Below, piece by piece: positions 1-11,086 of a stretch of 64,000 nt of DNA. Location of the stretch: positions 7,936,001 to 8,000,000 of the forward strand of contig JAUKUA010000001.1 of the NCBI GenBank assembly GCA_030549175.1, given 5' to 3'. Position numbers and translations under genes: made by a program. Under the pieces are notes generated by a model, which was given only the letters and a program-made list of their open reading frames with translations, searched no databases and had not been told where the DNA came from. This DNA is from Lasiosphaeris hirsuta. Taxonomy: Eukaryota > Ascomycota > Sordariomycetes > Sordariales > Lasiosphaeriaceae. The stretch's first letter is position 1; every line of letters begins with the position of its first letter.

Positions 1-824
1 TGTTGGCGGGTGGGCGACGTGGGAGCGGTGTCGCTGGCCGAGCTAGCATGGAATGATGTAATGCTGGTCTCGGCTCCGGGTGTCACTGGCCACAACAAGT
101 ACCTGCAACAAAAAAGATACCGCACAGGAACTGACATCAGTTTCAGATGTGGCGGTGCTGTATGACGCTGGTCTTCAAATCATTTTCTGTAGTAGTTTCT
201 CGCCGAACCTGTTGTGTCTTCCCAAAATCTTTTGGTGTGTGATGATGCCGCTTCTTGGGAAGGCGCGTCAAGGCACGTGCTGACCCTCCCAGGCAGCAGC
301 GGATCCACCCTATCGGTGTGGAGTTAGCGCACCCCAACGTGCGCAACGAGGAAAAGAAAGAAAGAGCACCCTCACCGTATTTCTCCTCCAGCTCATCCTT
401 CGCATGCCCTTTGCGCAAAACTGGTTGACTAAAGAGACGGAATAGGTATGTACCAGACAGATCTCGCTCCTTCCAAAATTTGTTCCATGGGACGGACACC
501 TGAGGCCCCACTGGCTACAAAGTGTAAACCCCCCCCCTCGCGCGTCTTTTCGAGGTTTGCTTTCCTGCCCTCTTCAAGTTTTCGTTTTGTCTTTTCCCGC
601 GCAACCTCGACAATTCCCGCGAGACAGCGCTTCCGTGCCCTCCCATACTTCCGACATTTCCATAAGCACCGGCTATCACTGCAACGGTCAACGACACGAA
701 ATGGAGCGGCCAATCGTAACATCGTCATCTTATGCTCTTCATGGCATCGTCGTCTGTAGCAAAGACAAGGTGCTTGTTTTATAGCGTACACACATTACAC
801 TCCTCCGAAATCCTCATGACACAT
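1..824. other. Intergenic, no supported gene
   Basis: I see no coding sequence with convincing fungal signals here. Short open frames exist on both strands but have no recognisable domain, no splice pairing and biased low-complexity composition. A run of eight C bases lies near 530-537. The segment contains the 3' flank of the minus-strand membrane-protein gene that ends at 825. Confidence 0.5.
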
Positions 825-936
825 TCACGACGGATACCCTGGCCCCCTATGGGCATCTGGTAACCCCTGCGGGTTTACCGCCGGCTGACTCTGCCACTCC
901 TGTTGACTTTGTCCAGCCCATTGTTGTGGTGGTGGC

Positions 937-982
<46 letters not shown>

Positions 983-2555
983 GGCCCTGCCATTGCTGTT
1001 GCTCATGCCAAATCTGCTGGCCTTGCCGGAAGCCCTGCTGGCCATGCCACTCCTGCTGCCCCTGCCACTCTTGCTGGGTCTGCTGGTGCCCTTGCCAGCC
1101 TTGCTGGCCAGTCTGTTGTCCCTGCTGTTCATGCCACTCCGTCTGGCCTGGCTGACTCTGGCTCTGACCGTGCCACTCCTGCACTGGCGGCGCAGGCGCC
1201 CCAGCAACGTCGACCCCGATCTCCCTCCCCTCGGCTTCGCTCACGCTCGCCAGCGGCGCCGAGTACCCCGCATGGCCGTACAACTCGCTCGGCTCAGGCG
1301 GATCCGGCGGCCCGGCCCACAGCTCCCCAAAGCTCCCGGTGTGCCTAACCGAGCTCGACGGGCCCATCTGCACCGTCGAGCCCCCCAGGCTCGTCACCGA
1401 GCTCACCCGCTGCTGGTAGTGCGGCACGTTCTCCCACGCCTGGTACCCCATCGACGTTGCCCGCGACGACGTCCCGCCCTCCTGCGCCGCCGCCACCGCC
1501 GCCGCGCTCGTCCCCGCCACCTGCGGCTCGGGACTGCCCCCGTGGCTGCCGCCGCCGGTCTGCCACCCCTGCGAATATGTCCCCGAGGCCGCTGAGGGTA
1601 GGTTGCGCGCGGGCGCGGGCGGCTGCGACACCGGGAGCGGCTGCGGCAGGGCCTGTGCTTGCGTCTGCGGCTCCGACTTGGGCGGCGGCGGCGGCGGCTC
1701 CAGCGGGCTGCTCACGGCCATCATCTGGGGCTTGGCCGGGCTCAGCGCCGGCTCCCCATCGCTTGGCTTGCGCCAGCGCCGCCAGAAGAGGAAGGCGATG
1801 AAGGCGACGATGAGGAGCCCCCCGCTGCCGGCGCCCGCCACGATGCCTGCGAGCTGCGGCGTGGTGAGCCCGCTGGCGGAAGAGTCCGGGTCGCTGGGCG
1901 GGAGGACGTGCAGGATCCTTGTCGACGTGACCGTGGCCTCGTACGAGATGCTGAACTCGGTCACATATATGGGGTTTGAGGCGAGGGTTGTTCTCGTGAC
2001 TATTGTTGTGCCTTGGCGGTACGATGTTAGGGTGAGGTAGTCTTCTATACGATTAGTAGCGGTCGCGGTGATTGTTTTGGTGTCGGTGATGAAGATCGTG
2101 AAGGGGTCCTGCGAGTGGCTAGTGCTATCGGCACTGGTGATGGTGACCCATTTTGTCAGGGTTGGGAGGGTCAGGTAGCGCGTTTCGGTGCCGCCAGTGA
2201 ACGTGGTAGTCGAAGAGTATCTTGGTTCTACCGACGTATACGGGCCGGCGACAGCGACGGTATATGTGCCACCAGCGTAGTAGTTCGTCGTGGCCGTCAC
2301 TGTGGTTGTCGCGGGCAGCGTAACACTGAGTTACGGAACTGATTAGCAGAGCAATTGGTTGCAGGGCAACTCACACCTGTTTTAGACATACGTTACGGTG
2401 GGATCATCTCGCCGCGCAAGTTGTCGCACATTATGATGCTCAGGATTTAGCGCGATGACCCCGTTAAAGGGTAGATCGGGGTCCGCCAGGGGCAGGCTGG
2501 AGACGGCGGCAGCCTGTAGTATCCCAAGCCACGATAGCAGCCCGGCTGTCTTCAT
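825..2555 (-). CDS. Single-pass membrane protein with Ser/Thr-rich ectodomain and polyQ cytoplasmic tail
   Basis: Two exons, 2555-2392 and 2325-825, joined across a GTATGT...CTCAG intron; reading phase is preserved and gives 554 aa. The start at 2555 opens a typical secretion signal (MKTAGLLSWLGILQAAAVSS). Residues ~50-205 are Thr/Ser-rich, as in O-mannosylated ectodomains. A transmembrane helix at ~214-236 is followed by a basic stop-transfer RRWRK. The cytoplasmic part is Pro/Gln-rich, with a pure glutamine run near residues 504-521 encoded by a CAA/CAG-type tract (plus-strand GTT repeats, ~937-981). The layout resembles Mid2/WSC-type wall sensors, but no WSC or Mid2 signature is visible, so the function is inferred only from layout. 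The signal peptide lies entirely in exon 1, so a model beginning at the second exon would miss it. Confidence 0.75.
927..982. repeat. GTT/CAA trinucleotide microsatellite encoding polyQ
   Basis: About 15 uninterrupted GTT units on the plus strand lie inside the membrane-protein gene and are read as glutamine on the minus strand. Length variation would change the cytoplasmic tail without a frameshift. Confidence 0.85.
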
Positions 2556-3249
2556 GGTGTTTCACTTTGTTGCCGCCGAGAGACAACAAATATGGGGAAA
2601 GCAAAGCCGGATGTTTCGTCGCCCCTCAATGACGACCGAAATCGGCAGAACCTCTGGGGGCGCCGATGGGGTTTGGGGAACAGCGAACAGCGAAGCCAAT
2701 GGTTTATCAGTCCCCACGACCGCCACATCCGCCCTTTCTACCAACAACGGCTCGCCAGTCATCTCCAGTTGCTGGAAGCAGGCGTCCCCTGACACGCCAG
2801 TCATTCCCAGTCACTGCGACCCTAGCGTTCTCTTGAGCCTCATGATTGCCCGTCTTTTTGCACATCTTGCTTGGCAAGAGGGGCTGGGGACCCTTGGCAG
2901 CCTGTGATTGCACTGGGCTGAAGGAAAAAAAGTCCCTTGATGGCTTTCTGCACGCCAACTGATTCGCCGGGGGCCGCGTCGAGGCATCTTTATCGAAGGA
3001 ATGCAGCTTGCAGCTTGCAGCTTGCAGCTTGCCCCAGAGCCTTGTCTCAACCGTCCTCTTATCGCGCATAATCTTTGGCTTCCATCCCAACACAGACTAA
3101 CTCGCTGCACCAAGAGCCTTATTTGGAACGGAGAAGCCAATGGCAGTCGCCCACCTTGTCCACGGAAAACCGGCATGGCCATTACTGACTGATGCAGGGA
3201 AGGATGCAGGAATCATCAGAGCTGAACACACCTCTCAGTTCAACTCACT
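2556..3249. other. Intergenic with a 7-bp tandem repeat
   Basis: This stretch holds the 5' flank of the membrane-protein gene. The heptamer GCAGCTT is repeated about four times at 3003-3031. No gene is supported. Confidence 0.5.
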
Positions 3250-3495
3250 CCAACACTGGGTTGTTTGTTAGCGCGGGACACTACCGCCGGGCAAGAAGGA
3301 TATCGAAGCTCTGATAAGGCCTTTGTCGCATAAGAATGGCATTCTGGCCTTTCAAAGGGTATATTTCGGTTTCGATGAGGCCTTGAAAGAATACCAAAGA
3401 TGCTGCTCCTTGAGCTGCAAAGACGCTATCGGGGCTTGGGCTTCAGCACCTCTCTCAGTGGGGAGTGTCACGCGCTCACCCAAGGCAAAGAAAAT
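3250..3495. mobile_element. MITE copy A, terminal inverted repeat element, right end decayed
   Basis: The left end reads CCAACACTGGGTTGTTTGTT and continues with a GCG..GACACT stretch. The same left end occurs at 19779 and, diverged, at 29139. The interior matches copy B in reverse orientation, including the shared strings GGCCTTTCAAAGGG and ACCAAAGATGC. The right end (GGGAGTGTCACGCG near 3460-3475) then loses similarity. No transposase is encoded, so this is a non-autonomous element. Confidence 0.75.
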
Positions 3496-3544
3496 GATGC
3501 TGATCTCATTGTGATTCCTGGTTAATATACTAATGACTGCTCAG

Positions 3545-4187
3545 TCAATAAGTACTACGCTGGGAGAACAACCGAAAATAAAGCAATAGGTCGTAAATGC
3601 CAGTACGGCCAAGCCTCTTTGCCAGATCGATGGGTCTTTGCTTCGTGGGACATGTAGGCCGCGGGTCTGAGGCTTCCTCCATTGCTGGTTGGCCAGAGCC
3701 CTCGTATATTGCCTTCACGCACTCTACGTCATCTCTTCGCACAGCAAGATGGATAGCAGTTTCGCCCCTCTCATGGCAGCGCGATACAACGTAGCGCTTT
3801 GATAACCAAGGCGGAAAGCCTGTCGGTGGTCTGGATGCGAACCGGGCAATCAGCGCGGCATCTCCAGTGTCAACTGCGCGCCACAGAGCCCCTTTCCCCT
3901 CGACTGTGGACCTGCATGAGTTGAAAAAAAAAAAACTGTGAAAGAGCAGCGCGTTAAGGACCATTAGAGCGGCGTAGCAGTTGATTGCTTTTCTGCAGGT
4001 GTAAAGATAGGCTGTTTAGACCTGCAATATCTCGGCTGTTGAGGAAGGCGTTTCGTTGATCTTTCGCCTCCTCCCAAAATGCTTTGTGTAGGGCCCACAT
4101 GACTATCGCTGTTGAATGTAGGTTAGCATACGACGCGGTAAGTTTACTTGTAAGGCCTTGCCGGGGCTGTCTTACCCCAGGGATCAC
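3545..4187 (-). pseudogene. Ankyrin-repeat family member, probably decayed
   Basis: Two minus-strand open segments (4187-3954 and 3964-3545) carry an N-terminal helix region and an ankyrin-like stretch (RGETAIHLAVRRDD ... RPIDLAKRLGRTGIYDLLL). The segment RNAFLNSRDIAGLNSL aligns by eye with the start of the intact paralogue at 5645. The two segments are in different frames. A plausible acceptor (CTCATGCAG) exists, but I found no donor that keeps the phase, so this is either a broken gene or has a splice pattern I could not solve. A run of 12 A (T on the minus strand) lies at the junction. Confidence 0.45.
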
Positions 4188-4502
4188 TGCTGCGGACAGC
4201 AGGCTCGAAAACGACCGCCGGATCGCCTTTCGGATGGGGTTGGGGGAGAGCGTTCGAGTTGAATGCGTAGACGATCCCCTGGTCGAGGATCATGACCACC
4301 AAGGGAGGGGTCACTTGCCCTGGGAAAGCAGCCGACTTACTAAACTCCTGCCGTGGATTGAACTGCTGATTGAATCCTCAAAACTGCTAGGGTTAGCGTG
4401 GAAGGCACGCCTGGCGGGTGACTCACAGGCCTTCGTGGTGGTTCAAGATCATTTGCATCTGGGATGCAGCCCATGTTTCCACGATGGTAGGGATCTGGCT
4501 CG

Positions 4503-5076
4503 TTACCACGTGCCATTTCCCCTCAGTAACCCCCTTGCCACGTTTAGGGTTTGGGCATAGTTCGGAGGCAATACCCTGCGTGGGAACTGAAGGACTGCCG
4601 GGTGGTTGTGGGCGTGGGCGAACTGGTAAGGGGTGCGGTGGTGGCCGTTCTCAACCAGCATTATTCCGCTTCCACCGTGAAAGATGAGCGAATCAAGAGC
4701 ACTGGCATGGGGGTGCCTCGCAGCAATGTGTGCCGGTGTGTCGCCGTTCACCGGCTCCCTGGGTGCTACCGAAAGCCTTCAAGTGTTGACCAAATGTTCG
4801 ATCAAAGCGCCGCAGCGATGTGCAATTGGGGTCGAGCCCCTGCTAGTGGTCGTTTGGTTGTGAAAGTGACAACCTTCGGCGACTACGGTATCGAGAAAGA
4901 TAAAGTGCGGAGAGATAGGCGCCATCGACAGTCATACACAGCCAGGTTTTCGCTGTTGTTATCTTGATGGCTGAGGATAGCAAGCCGACCCGATATTGGA
5001 ACAACACATCCCCCTTGGTAATGTTCGAGTTTTCAGGGTGCGATACCATAATATCTAGTAGTGTGTTTAGTGACAT
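4503..5076 (-). pseudogene. Second decayed ankyrin-repeat paralogue
   Basis: The segment 4751-4503 reads VNGDTPAHIAARHPHASALD and beyond, clearly an ankyrin unit and the counterpart of DHGNTPAHLAAELDRVD in the intact gene at 5645. Reading upstream in the same frame (PIAHRCGALIEHLVNT) meets a TGA at about 4789-4791, so the coding frame is interrupted. A further open segment (5076-4843) may be its N-terminal part but shows no recognisable motif. Confidence 0.5.
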
Positions 5077-5513
5077 TGGGTTACAGATACCGGCGCAATG
5101 GCTTAGCTTAGTCTTGCTCGTCCGTGATAAAAAATATCAACCGGGGCCACGGCGGAATCCCAAGTCATGAAGCAAAATCCCGCTTTCTCTCGAGGTGCCT
5201 GTTATTAGGGACGCGTGAAGGTAAAGCTGAATCGTTGGTTGCAAGTATGTACGATGTGTACTTTGATGAAACCATTTGGGATAGACGTCTGGTAGAGCGA
5301 GTCGCCGTTCTGAGGCCTGGACTGTTTATGCTCAACCGGCAAGAGATTTGCGTGCCCTGCACCTTATCAGATGTCTAAGATATGGGTCAAAGTGGCCTCA
5401 GAAATCGGGCAATAACTGAACAGTACCTGGTACTATAATAAATCCTCCCGAAATCGAGCGTTGAGGCCCCACTCTATCACTGAGATACGTAACCTACTCG
5501 ATGGAAAGAAAGC

Positions 5514-5522
5514 ATATATAAA
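5514..5522 (+). promoter_or_regulatory. TATA box of the ankyrin gene
   Basis: TATATAAAG about 125 bp upstream of the ATG at 5645, followed by a CT-rich leader (TTTTCTCCTCTCACC), the usual layout of a fungal core promoter. Confidence 0.5.
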
Positions 5523-5644
5523 GCAGACTTGCTCCTGCTGTTTCGCTTTTCTCCTCTCACCTTCTGCCATAAAATCCCAGCCCTAAAACAAAAACTTGAC
5601 GTCGAGCTCCTCCCCAACGCAAAAGTCTTTTCTCAACACCAAGC

Positions 5645-6491
5645 ATGGACTCTCATGCCGTAGCCACCACCAATGCCGCGACCCCCGAGGAAAGGATCAC
5701 GAGAGCAGAGAAGGACAGAGTCATCTATCTGGTCGAGACCCAGGACACAGCAGGCCTACGCCTGCATCTCGGACGCGTGGCGGACCGAGTGGGCACCCAC
5801 CGGGGGAGGGTACTGGCGCACGCAACAGACGATTCCCACTACGGCCGCAACGCCGTCCACACCGCGATCATGCACAGCCACGAAGAGGCCATGAGCAAGT
5901 CCCCGCCCGCCCGCACACACGCACGAGCGCTGACCGTTCCGCACAGAGATGCTCGACTTCTTCCTCCGCCCCAGCCACTTCTTCTCCCTCGACGCGGCCG
6001 CGCGCTACCGCTTCTTCAACCAGCCCCTCCTGCATGTCCCCCAAGTCCGCGCCTGGAGCGAAACGCCCGTCCTCTTCGCGTGCCGCCTCGTCTGCCGGCC
6101 TGAGCTCGTCGACCGGCTGCTGGCGCTGGCCGGGGGCGGGGGCGGGCTGGGCAGGACCAACAGCCTCGGGTGGGGGCCGGTGCACTGCGTCGCGGCCTCG
6201 CCGCTGTCGGGCCAAGCGCTGCGGGACTCGGCCACACGCCTGATCCGCCATCTCGCCGGGAAGGGGTGCGGGCTGATGGACCGCGCGGCAATTGACCACG
6301 GCAACACGCCCGCTCACCTCGCCGCCGAGCTGGACCGGGTGGATATCCTGGACCATCTGGCTGTCTTGACGGGGGGCGACTGCTTGCACCGGGAGAATCA
6401 CCGAGGGTTGACACCGATCCAGCTGGTTGTCATGAAACGACGGACATGTGCGCAAGTCTTTCGATATCTCAGGGACCTCAAGCTGACCTAG
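5645..6491 (+). CDS. Ankyrin-repeat protein, intact paralogue
   Basis: Exons 5645-5894 and 5947-6491 give 264 aa. The 52-bp intron has a GCAAGT donor, a GCTGACC branch site and a CACAG acceptor, so it is a GC-AG intron; phase 1 is preserved across it. The C-terminal half shows ankyrin units (GWGPVHCVAASPLSG and HGNTPAHLAAELDRVDILDH), with a third degenerate unit (NHRGLTPIQLVV). Ankyrin repeats bind partner proteins; no enzymatic domain is present. It stands divergently from two broken paralogues at 3.5-5.1 kb and resembles the gene at 26.6 kb, so this looks like a small family that duplicates and decays. The biological role is unknown. Confidence 0.75.
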
Positions 6492-7296
6492 TCAGACATT
6501 CTCGATGTCGCTGTCAAACCTCAATAACGTCGGGTGTGGCGTTGGAAACCAATTTTTAATTTTTTTATTATTTTCAACGTTTAGTCACACAGGATTGTAA
6601 TGGGATCTGTTGCGGGTCCATGTGGCATTCACCGCAGCATCCTCTATTCATACAGTTAGCCCATTCCAAGTTTGCCTTTTTCCCTGCTCTCACACTTCAT
6701 CCAGTCACAACACCTAGGTAGCAATTTCGCCACTTTGCTCCCTATTACAGAATCGGGCTTTCATTCGGGGTTCCCATTTTTGCGGTCTCGACCTTGAGTG
6801 GGCTCCATGTAACTAAACGTTGAAAAAAAAAAAAAACTTTGTTTTTCACGCACACCCGACGTTTTTATGTTTGTTGAGGGCCAATCTCGTGAGTCAGGCC
6901 GCGTGCCAGTAGAAGATTTGTGAAGAGTGGGCTCCATCGTCATGTTGAAACTCGGTGCTGAGCTAGCGCTCTGACAAGGGGGCAGATCTGATCAACGGGG
7001 AGCTACGTGAACTAGGAAGCATCGTATTGCGGTCGAAAATATCAGCCACAAGGGGCGACATTTAGTAGCGCTGCCGCAACGGGTCTGGATGCGTGCGGAT
7101 TGCGGGTAAAATGAAGACATTCCTACTTGTAACCAGTGGTAGTAGATAGAAGCGTAGTATCCGCGATTTGGAAGATCTACACAAGGTCGCCACAAATTCC
7201 GTGCGTGCAAAACTAGACAATTACATTCTGATGCGCCAAGAAGGCGCCAAAAATGTGGCGACCAAAAAGCACTCAGCCTCTTGTTATTAATACCCC
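6492..7296. other. Intergenic, no gene seen
   Basis: AT-richer 3' flanks of two convergent genes with T/A runs (for example the A run at ~6824-6837). No coding signal was found. Confidence 0.5.
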
Positions 7297-7815
7297 TTAT
7301 TTGCCCTTCTTCCTCGGCAACGGATCCTCCTCCGACCGATCAGCCTGGACCTCTTGCTCCGAGTCGGTCGGCCCCGGGACCGCGTCCCCGGCCGGCAGCT
7401 GGATGGTGTGGTGCAGCTCGGGGGGGAGAGGGTCATCGTCGGTCCGATCCGCCCAGACATCCGCCTCCGACTCGGTGGGGTTTCCCTTGACCTCGCCGGA
7501 CACTGCTAGGATCGAGTCTGCCGGCACATCTCGGCTCTCGCGGCTGATGCTCCTCGGGGTCTGGTCTTCGATGACGACATCGGGGGCGTCCCATGACCAC
7601 CTCCAGTATAGGAATCTTTTGTACTGATCTCCCAGGGTTGTTGGGAAGTCGAGGCCGACGGCATCGAGCCTGGGCTCCTCTCGCGGTATGTTTCGCCAGA
7701 TGCGCGGAACTTCGACTGCGGATGCGCGGAAGGGAAGGTAGCGGGAGATGGAGGTAAAGCTTCGCAAGGCAAATGCCCGGGAGCGGGGCGATGTGATTCT
7801 TGAAAGGGCTGGCAT
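7297..7815 (-). CDS. Hypothetical protein with mitochondrial-type presequence
   Basis: A single minus-strand frame, open from 7851. I place the start at the ATG at 7815 (MPALSRITSPRSRAFALRSF) because what follows is an Arg/Ser-rich, acid-free amphipathic stretch typical of mitochondrial presequences. Starting at the upstream ATG (7851) would put 12 unrelated residues before it. That upstream segment also contains CCCACAG, a possible 3' splice site of a leader intron. The product is 172 aa. The middle has a conserved-looking aromatic patch (YKRFLYWRWSWD) and the C-terminus is acidic and then basic. I do not recognise the family. Confidence 0.55.
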   Translation of the reverse strand: MPALSRITSPRSRAFALRSFTSISRYLPFRASAVEVPRIWRNIPREEPRLDAVGLDFPTTLGDQYKRFLYWRWSWDAPDVVIEDQTPRSISRESRDVPADSILAVSGEVKGNPTESEADVWADRTDDDPLPPELHHTIQLPAGDAVPGPTDSEQEVQADRSEEDPLPRKKGK

Positions 7816-7851
7816 GCTGGATATCAGCACCTGCGGATCTGTGGGGATCAA

Positions 7852-9011
7852 TTGATAGAATGAGGGGGATGTGCAAAGGTTGCAGCGAGGAACAAGACTG
7901 CCTCCAAGCCCTCAACAAGGAATTTGGTAGCCGCAATGGTCACGTCATGATGAGCTGATGCTTCAAAAGATACCAACACAGTTTGTTGTGGGAACTTCAA
8001 TGATTGGACCACAATGCAAAGTCACGAGGTCTCCTCTGGGGGATGAGAACGGAGAAAGCTTTCCGGGTTGCGCGGTCGCGTCGAGCTACCAAAAACTTCG
8101 CAAAAAAGCAATCCCCTCGCGGTAGGCAAAGGCATCCACCAAATATGTAGGATTGAAGACCGAAGAGCCGTTAGCAAGGCCATCGCCCAAAAGTTCCAGC
8201 ACGGCGACGCCGTGCCTCTTGCGACAAGCGCCCTCCCACCAAGGGGACTTTGGCAGGCGGCCCGGGGGCAAGGGCAAAACCAGCACACCATGGCATTCCG
8301 AGATGGGGCATGGGAAACTCCTTGCTTCACACGTTGATGCCTCACCCATGCTCAGGGGATCGCTCGTGCTCCCCCCCCCCCCCCCCCCCTCCCCCCCCTT
8401 TTATCCAGCAACCTGCCAATTACAGCGGCACTGCCGCGACGTTGGGAACCCCTTCCCGTGCTGCCCATGTACAGCGCCGCTAGCGAGCGCCTTCGAAACA
8501 AGTCCCAGAAGGACAAACATTTTTACCGCGGCGCCGGAGGCGGCCGTAGGCAGGTCATTTGGGGAGAATGCGTGAATGCGCAGCCAGGGATCGGCAGGGG
8601 GGGAGGGCAATGCGGGGAGGGAGGGATGCACAACCACACCTGGGGGAAGCTGGGGCGCCAGGTGGGCGCACAGCGGCCGGGGCGATCGGCAAGGGGAGTG
8701 AGTCTTGGAGATCGGCTTGGAGATCTCCTAATTGTGGACGGGCGGCACACAAATGGTGGCTTTGTGCCACGCGGGAGGGAGTCTGAAACGCGCAGTGTTT
8801 CCACGCCCCGGAATCAGACGTCACTGCTCAACTCGACGCCGTTGAATCGGCAGAGCGAATGGCTCACATAGGACACACAAGAGCCGATCGGATCCCAATT
8901 TGGACAGCCCAGGGACATGTAAAATGGACATGTCTCCGTCTGATGCCCCGGACGAGGTTCTCGACATGCATCGCTCCTTTTTACCGGCGAAATTCGCACA
9001 AATAACTCACC
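7852..9011. other. Intergenic with long C tract, no gene supported
   Basis: Overlapping open frames on both strands have no domain or splice support. A near-pure pyrimidine block lies at 8371-8400 (19 C, one T, 8 C). The right side is the 5' flank of the membrane protein at 9012. Confidence 0.45.
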
Positions 9012-10285
9012 ATGTCGACAACAATTCTCGTTGGCCAGGCGCCGACCAACCTTGGACCCCTGACAACGACCTTTACTCCGCCGGCGGCGTGCACCGTTGC
9101 AGTGGGAGCAGTGGACGGCGGTCTGCTCGGGTTGCTGGGGGGGGCAGTTCCGAGCATTGCGTTTCTGGGACAGTCATGTTCGCGGGGAAAGGGCGTGGAT
9201 GCCACGACTTGCTGGCCACCGACTTCCAGCGGGGCGCAGGCAAGGTCGGCGCCGCCTCTGAACGGATGGGGCTTCTACTCGCCGGGCGTGCACTGTCCAG
9301 CAGGATATGCAACTGCGTGTTCGGCGACGGGAGGAAGCGGCGGAGGATCGGGATGGCCGGTGCAGTTTAGGCTGCTCGACGGGGAGACGGCGGTCGGGTG
9401 TTGTCCTAGGTAAGCTGCGAGCGAGCTGGTTGTTGAAATCTAGAACGATCTCACTAACTCGGTGTCAGTGGATACGGCTGCGGGAACATCAATGGCCAGA
9501 CATGCACAATGATAGCCACGTCGACTACTGTTCCAACAGTAACATGCGATGGCACCAAGAGCGGTGACTTTGCTTTCCAAACGGTACCAGATGCGGAAGC
9601 ATCCATCACGGCCTTCAGCCTCTTTGCGCCAATGATTCAGATCAACTGGCAGAGCAGCGATCGGGCACAAGCGGACTCCACTACTACGGAAGCCGGAGCG
9701 GCAGCCGGCTCTACCGCAACAGCCACAAATCCAACCAGGACAGGAGTGAACCAGCCAGTAGAAACCTCGGGAACGCAGACCATCGACACAGCCGTATCTC
9801 TCGTCCCGACGCTCGAGACCGACGGGTCCCAATCGCAGCCCCATGGGACTAGCACAGGCACAGGCACAGGCACAGCCGAACCCGGAAGGACAGAAGGCGC
9901 ATCGACCGATGCGGAGCAGCCTGAACCCACCGACTCGGGGAACGGGCTCGCGACAACGACCAAAGTTGGCCTCGGAATCGGGGGTGCTGTGGCAGCTCTC
10001 GCTCTCGTGATTGGCACCGTCATGTACGTGTGGCGACGGCGCAGGAGCAGCCACGAGGAACAGGAGCTCGACCGACTCTATGGCATGAAGCATGCGGTCA
10101 GCTCGAGCAGCGATCTCACGGGGACGGGGGCGCGGGGGGACGATAGCATCCCTGGCTGGTATCGCGGGCAGCGGCAGGCGCCAACACTGGGGCGGCTGAT
10201 GCCGACGGCGGATCCGTATGGCGGCGCGGGAGCGGACCAGTTGGAGGTGCCGGCCTCGCCTTACTATCGGCCGTATCGGCCGTGA
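9012..10285 (+). CDS. Ser/Thr-rich single-pass membrane protein
   Basis: Exons 9012-9409 and 9469-10285, joined by a GTAAGC...GTCAG intron (branch CACTAAC), give 404 aa in phase. The ectodomain contains a conserved fungal pattern of tryptophans and paired cysteines (WGFYSPGVHCPAGY, CCPSGYGC), then a Thr/Ser/Gly-rich stalk with a short Gly-Thr repeat. The helix GLGIGGAVAALALVIGTVMY begins at residue 300, followed by WRRRR and a cytoplasmic tail of about 80 residues. Many Pezizomycotina carry such proteins; they are thought to be plasma-membrane sensors or receptors, but no function is proven. No classical signal peptide is visible at the N-terminus, so the topology is inferred from the positive-inside rule. 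Confidence 0.75.
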
Positions 10286-10353
10286 TTCCCGACATGCTCC
10301 GTTTTTTTGTCTTCGCTTGTGGCGTTTCTGTGTACAATCCAACCGTGGTCTGT

Positions 10354-10500
10354 GATATCGAAGCCCCGGAAAGGCTTTCGAGCAGCAAAAAACAGCATGT
10401 TTCGTATTTAAAAAAGGTATATTGGTATTTTAGCGGGTCTTTCCCTATCCCGGAAAGGCCTTATGAAATGCCAAAGATGCCTTTTCTTATGCATCCATGA
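10354..10500. mobile_element. MITE fragment D
   Basis: The string CCGGAAAGGCCTTATGAAATGCCAAAGATGCC matches the interior of copy B (19779-20082) in reverse orientation; shared blocks of up to 14 bp include TTGGTATTTTAG and CCAAAGATGCCTT. Neither terminal inverted repeat is retained, so only a core fragment is present. Confidence 0.65.
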
Positions 10501-11086
10501 TGTTGGTTTGGTGTTTGGGAGCGGACGTGGGGCCTGGGTGGGGGCTTCATTGTGCTGTTAGACAGCAACCTCCGGCGAGAGGCTGGATTTGCAGGTCTCT
10601 AGGGTCTGGCTTGTATGGCGTGTGTTGGCTGGCAAAATTGGTGTTGGGCACACCATCATGGGTCCTGGGGACTGGTGAATAATAATTACGCGGGGAAGGG
10701 TCTGTAGGTATTCAAAAAGATGGGAGGTAATCCATAGAGAAAACGAATGGGCAAGAAAAACTGCTATTGTTCAATACAAAGCTGCCTTTCTTGGAGCGCT
10801 GAAGCCGACGAGTGGATGCCCCTCCTCCATAGGCTGGGCACGGACCAGATGCACGTGGGATTGGTGAAGAATGCCAAGACCCATGGCGAGAGCTTCTCCA
10901 AGCGCACAAGTGCAGCAACACACCACGCCGGAGGAGCTCCCACATGCTGCGATTCCACAGCTATCGCCATTGAGTAACGCCAAAAACCACCTCTTTTCTT
11001 CAAACTCAAATTGATGAATTGCTGAGGCTGGCCCTCCCCCCCCCCCCCCCCCCCCTGCTTTGCTCCGACGGCACCGAAATGACACA
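10501..11086. other. Intergenic and 5' leader with C20 tract
   Basis: No gene is seen. A run of 20 C (11036-11055) lies about 30 bp upstream of the ATG at 11087. Confidence 0.5.

Noticed and set aside
903..1595. Plus-strand frames with leucine or valine runs opposite the polyQ gene
   Set aside because: They are antisense shadows of the CAA/CAG repeat in the membrane-protein gene.
8153..8871. Overlapping frames on both strands around the C19 tract
   Set aside because: Shadow frames of a GC-rich intergenic region, without domain or intron support.
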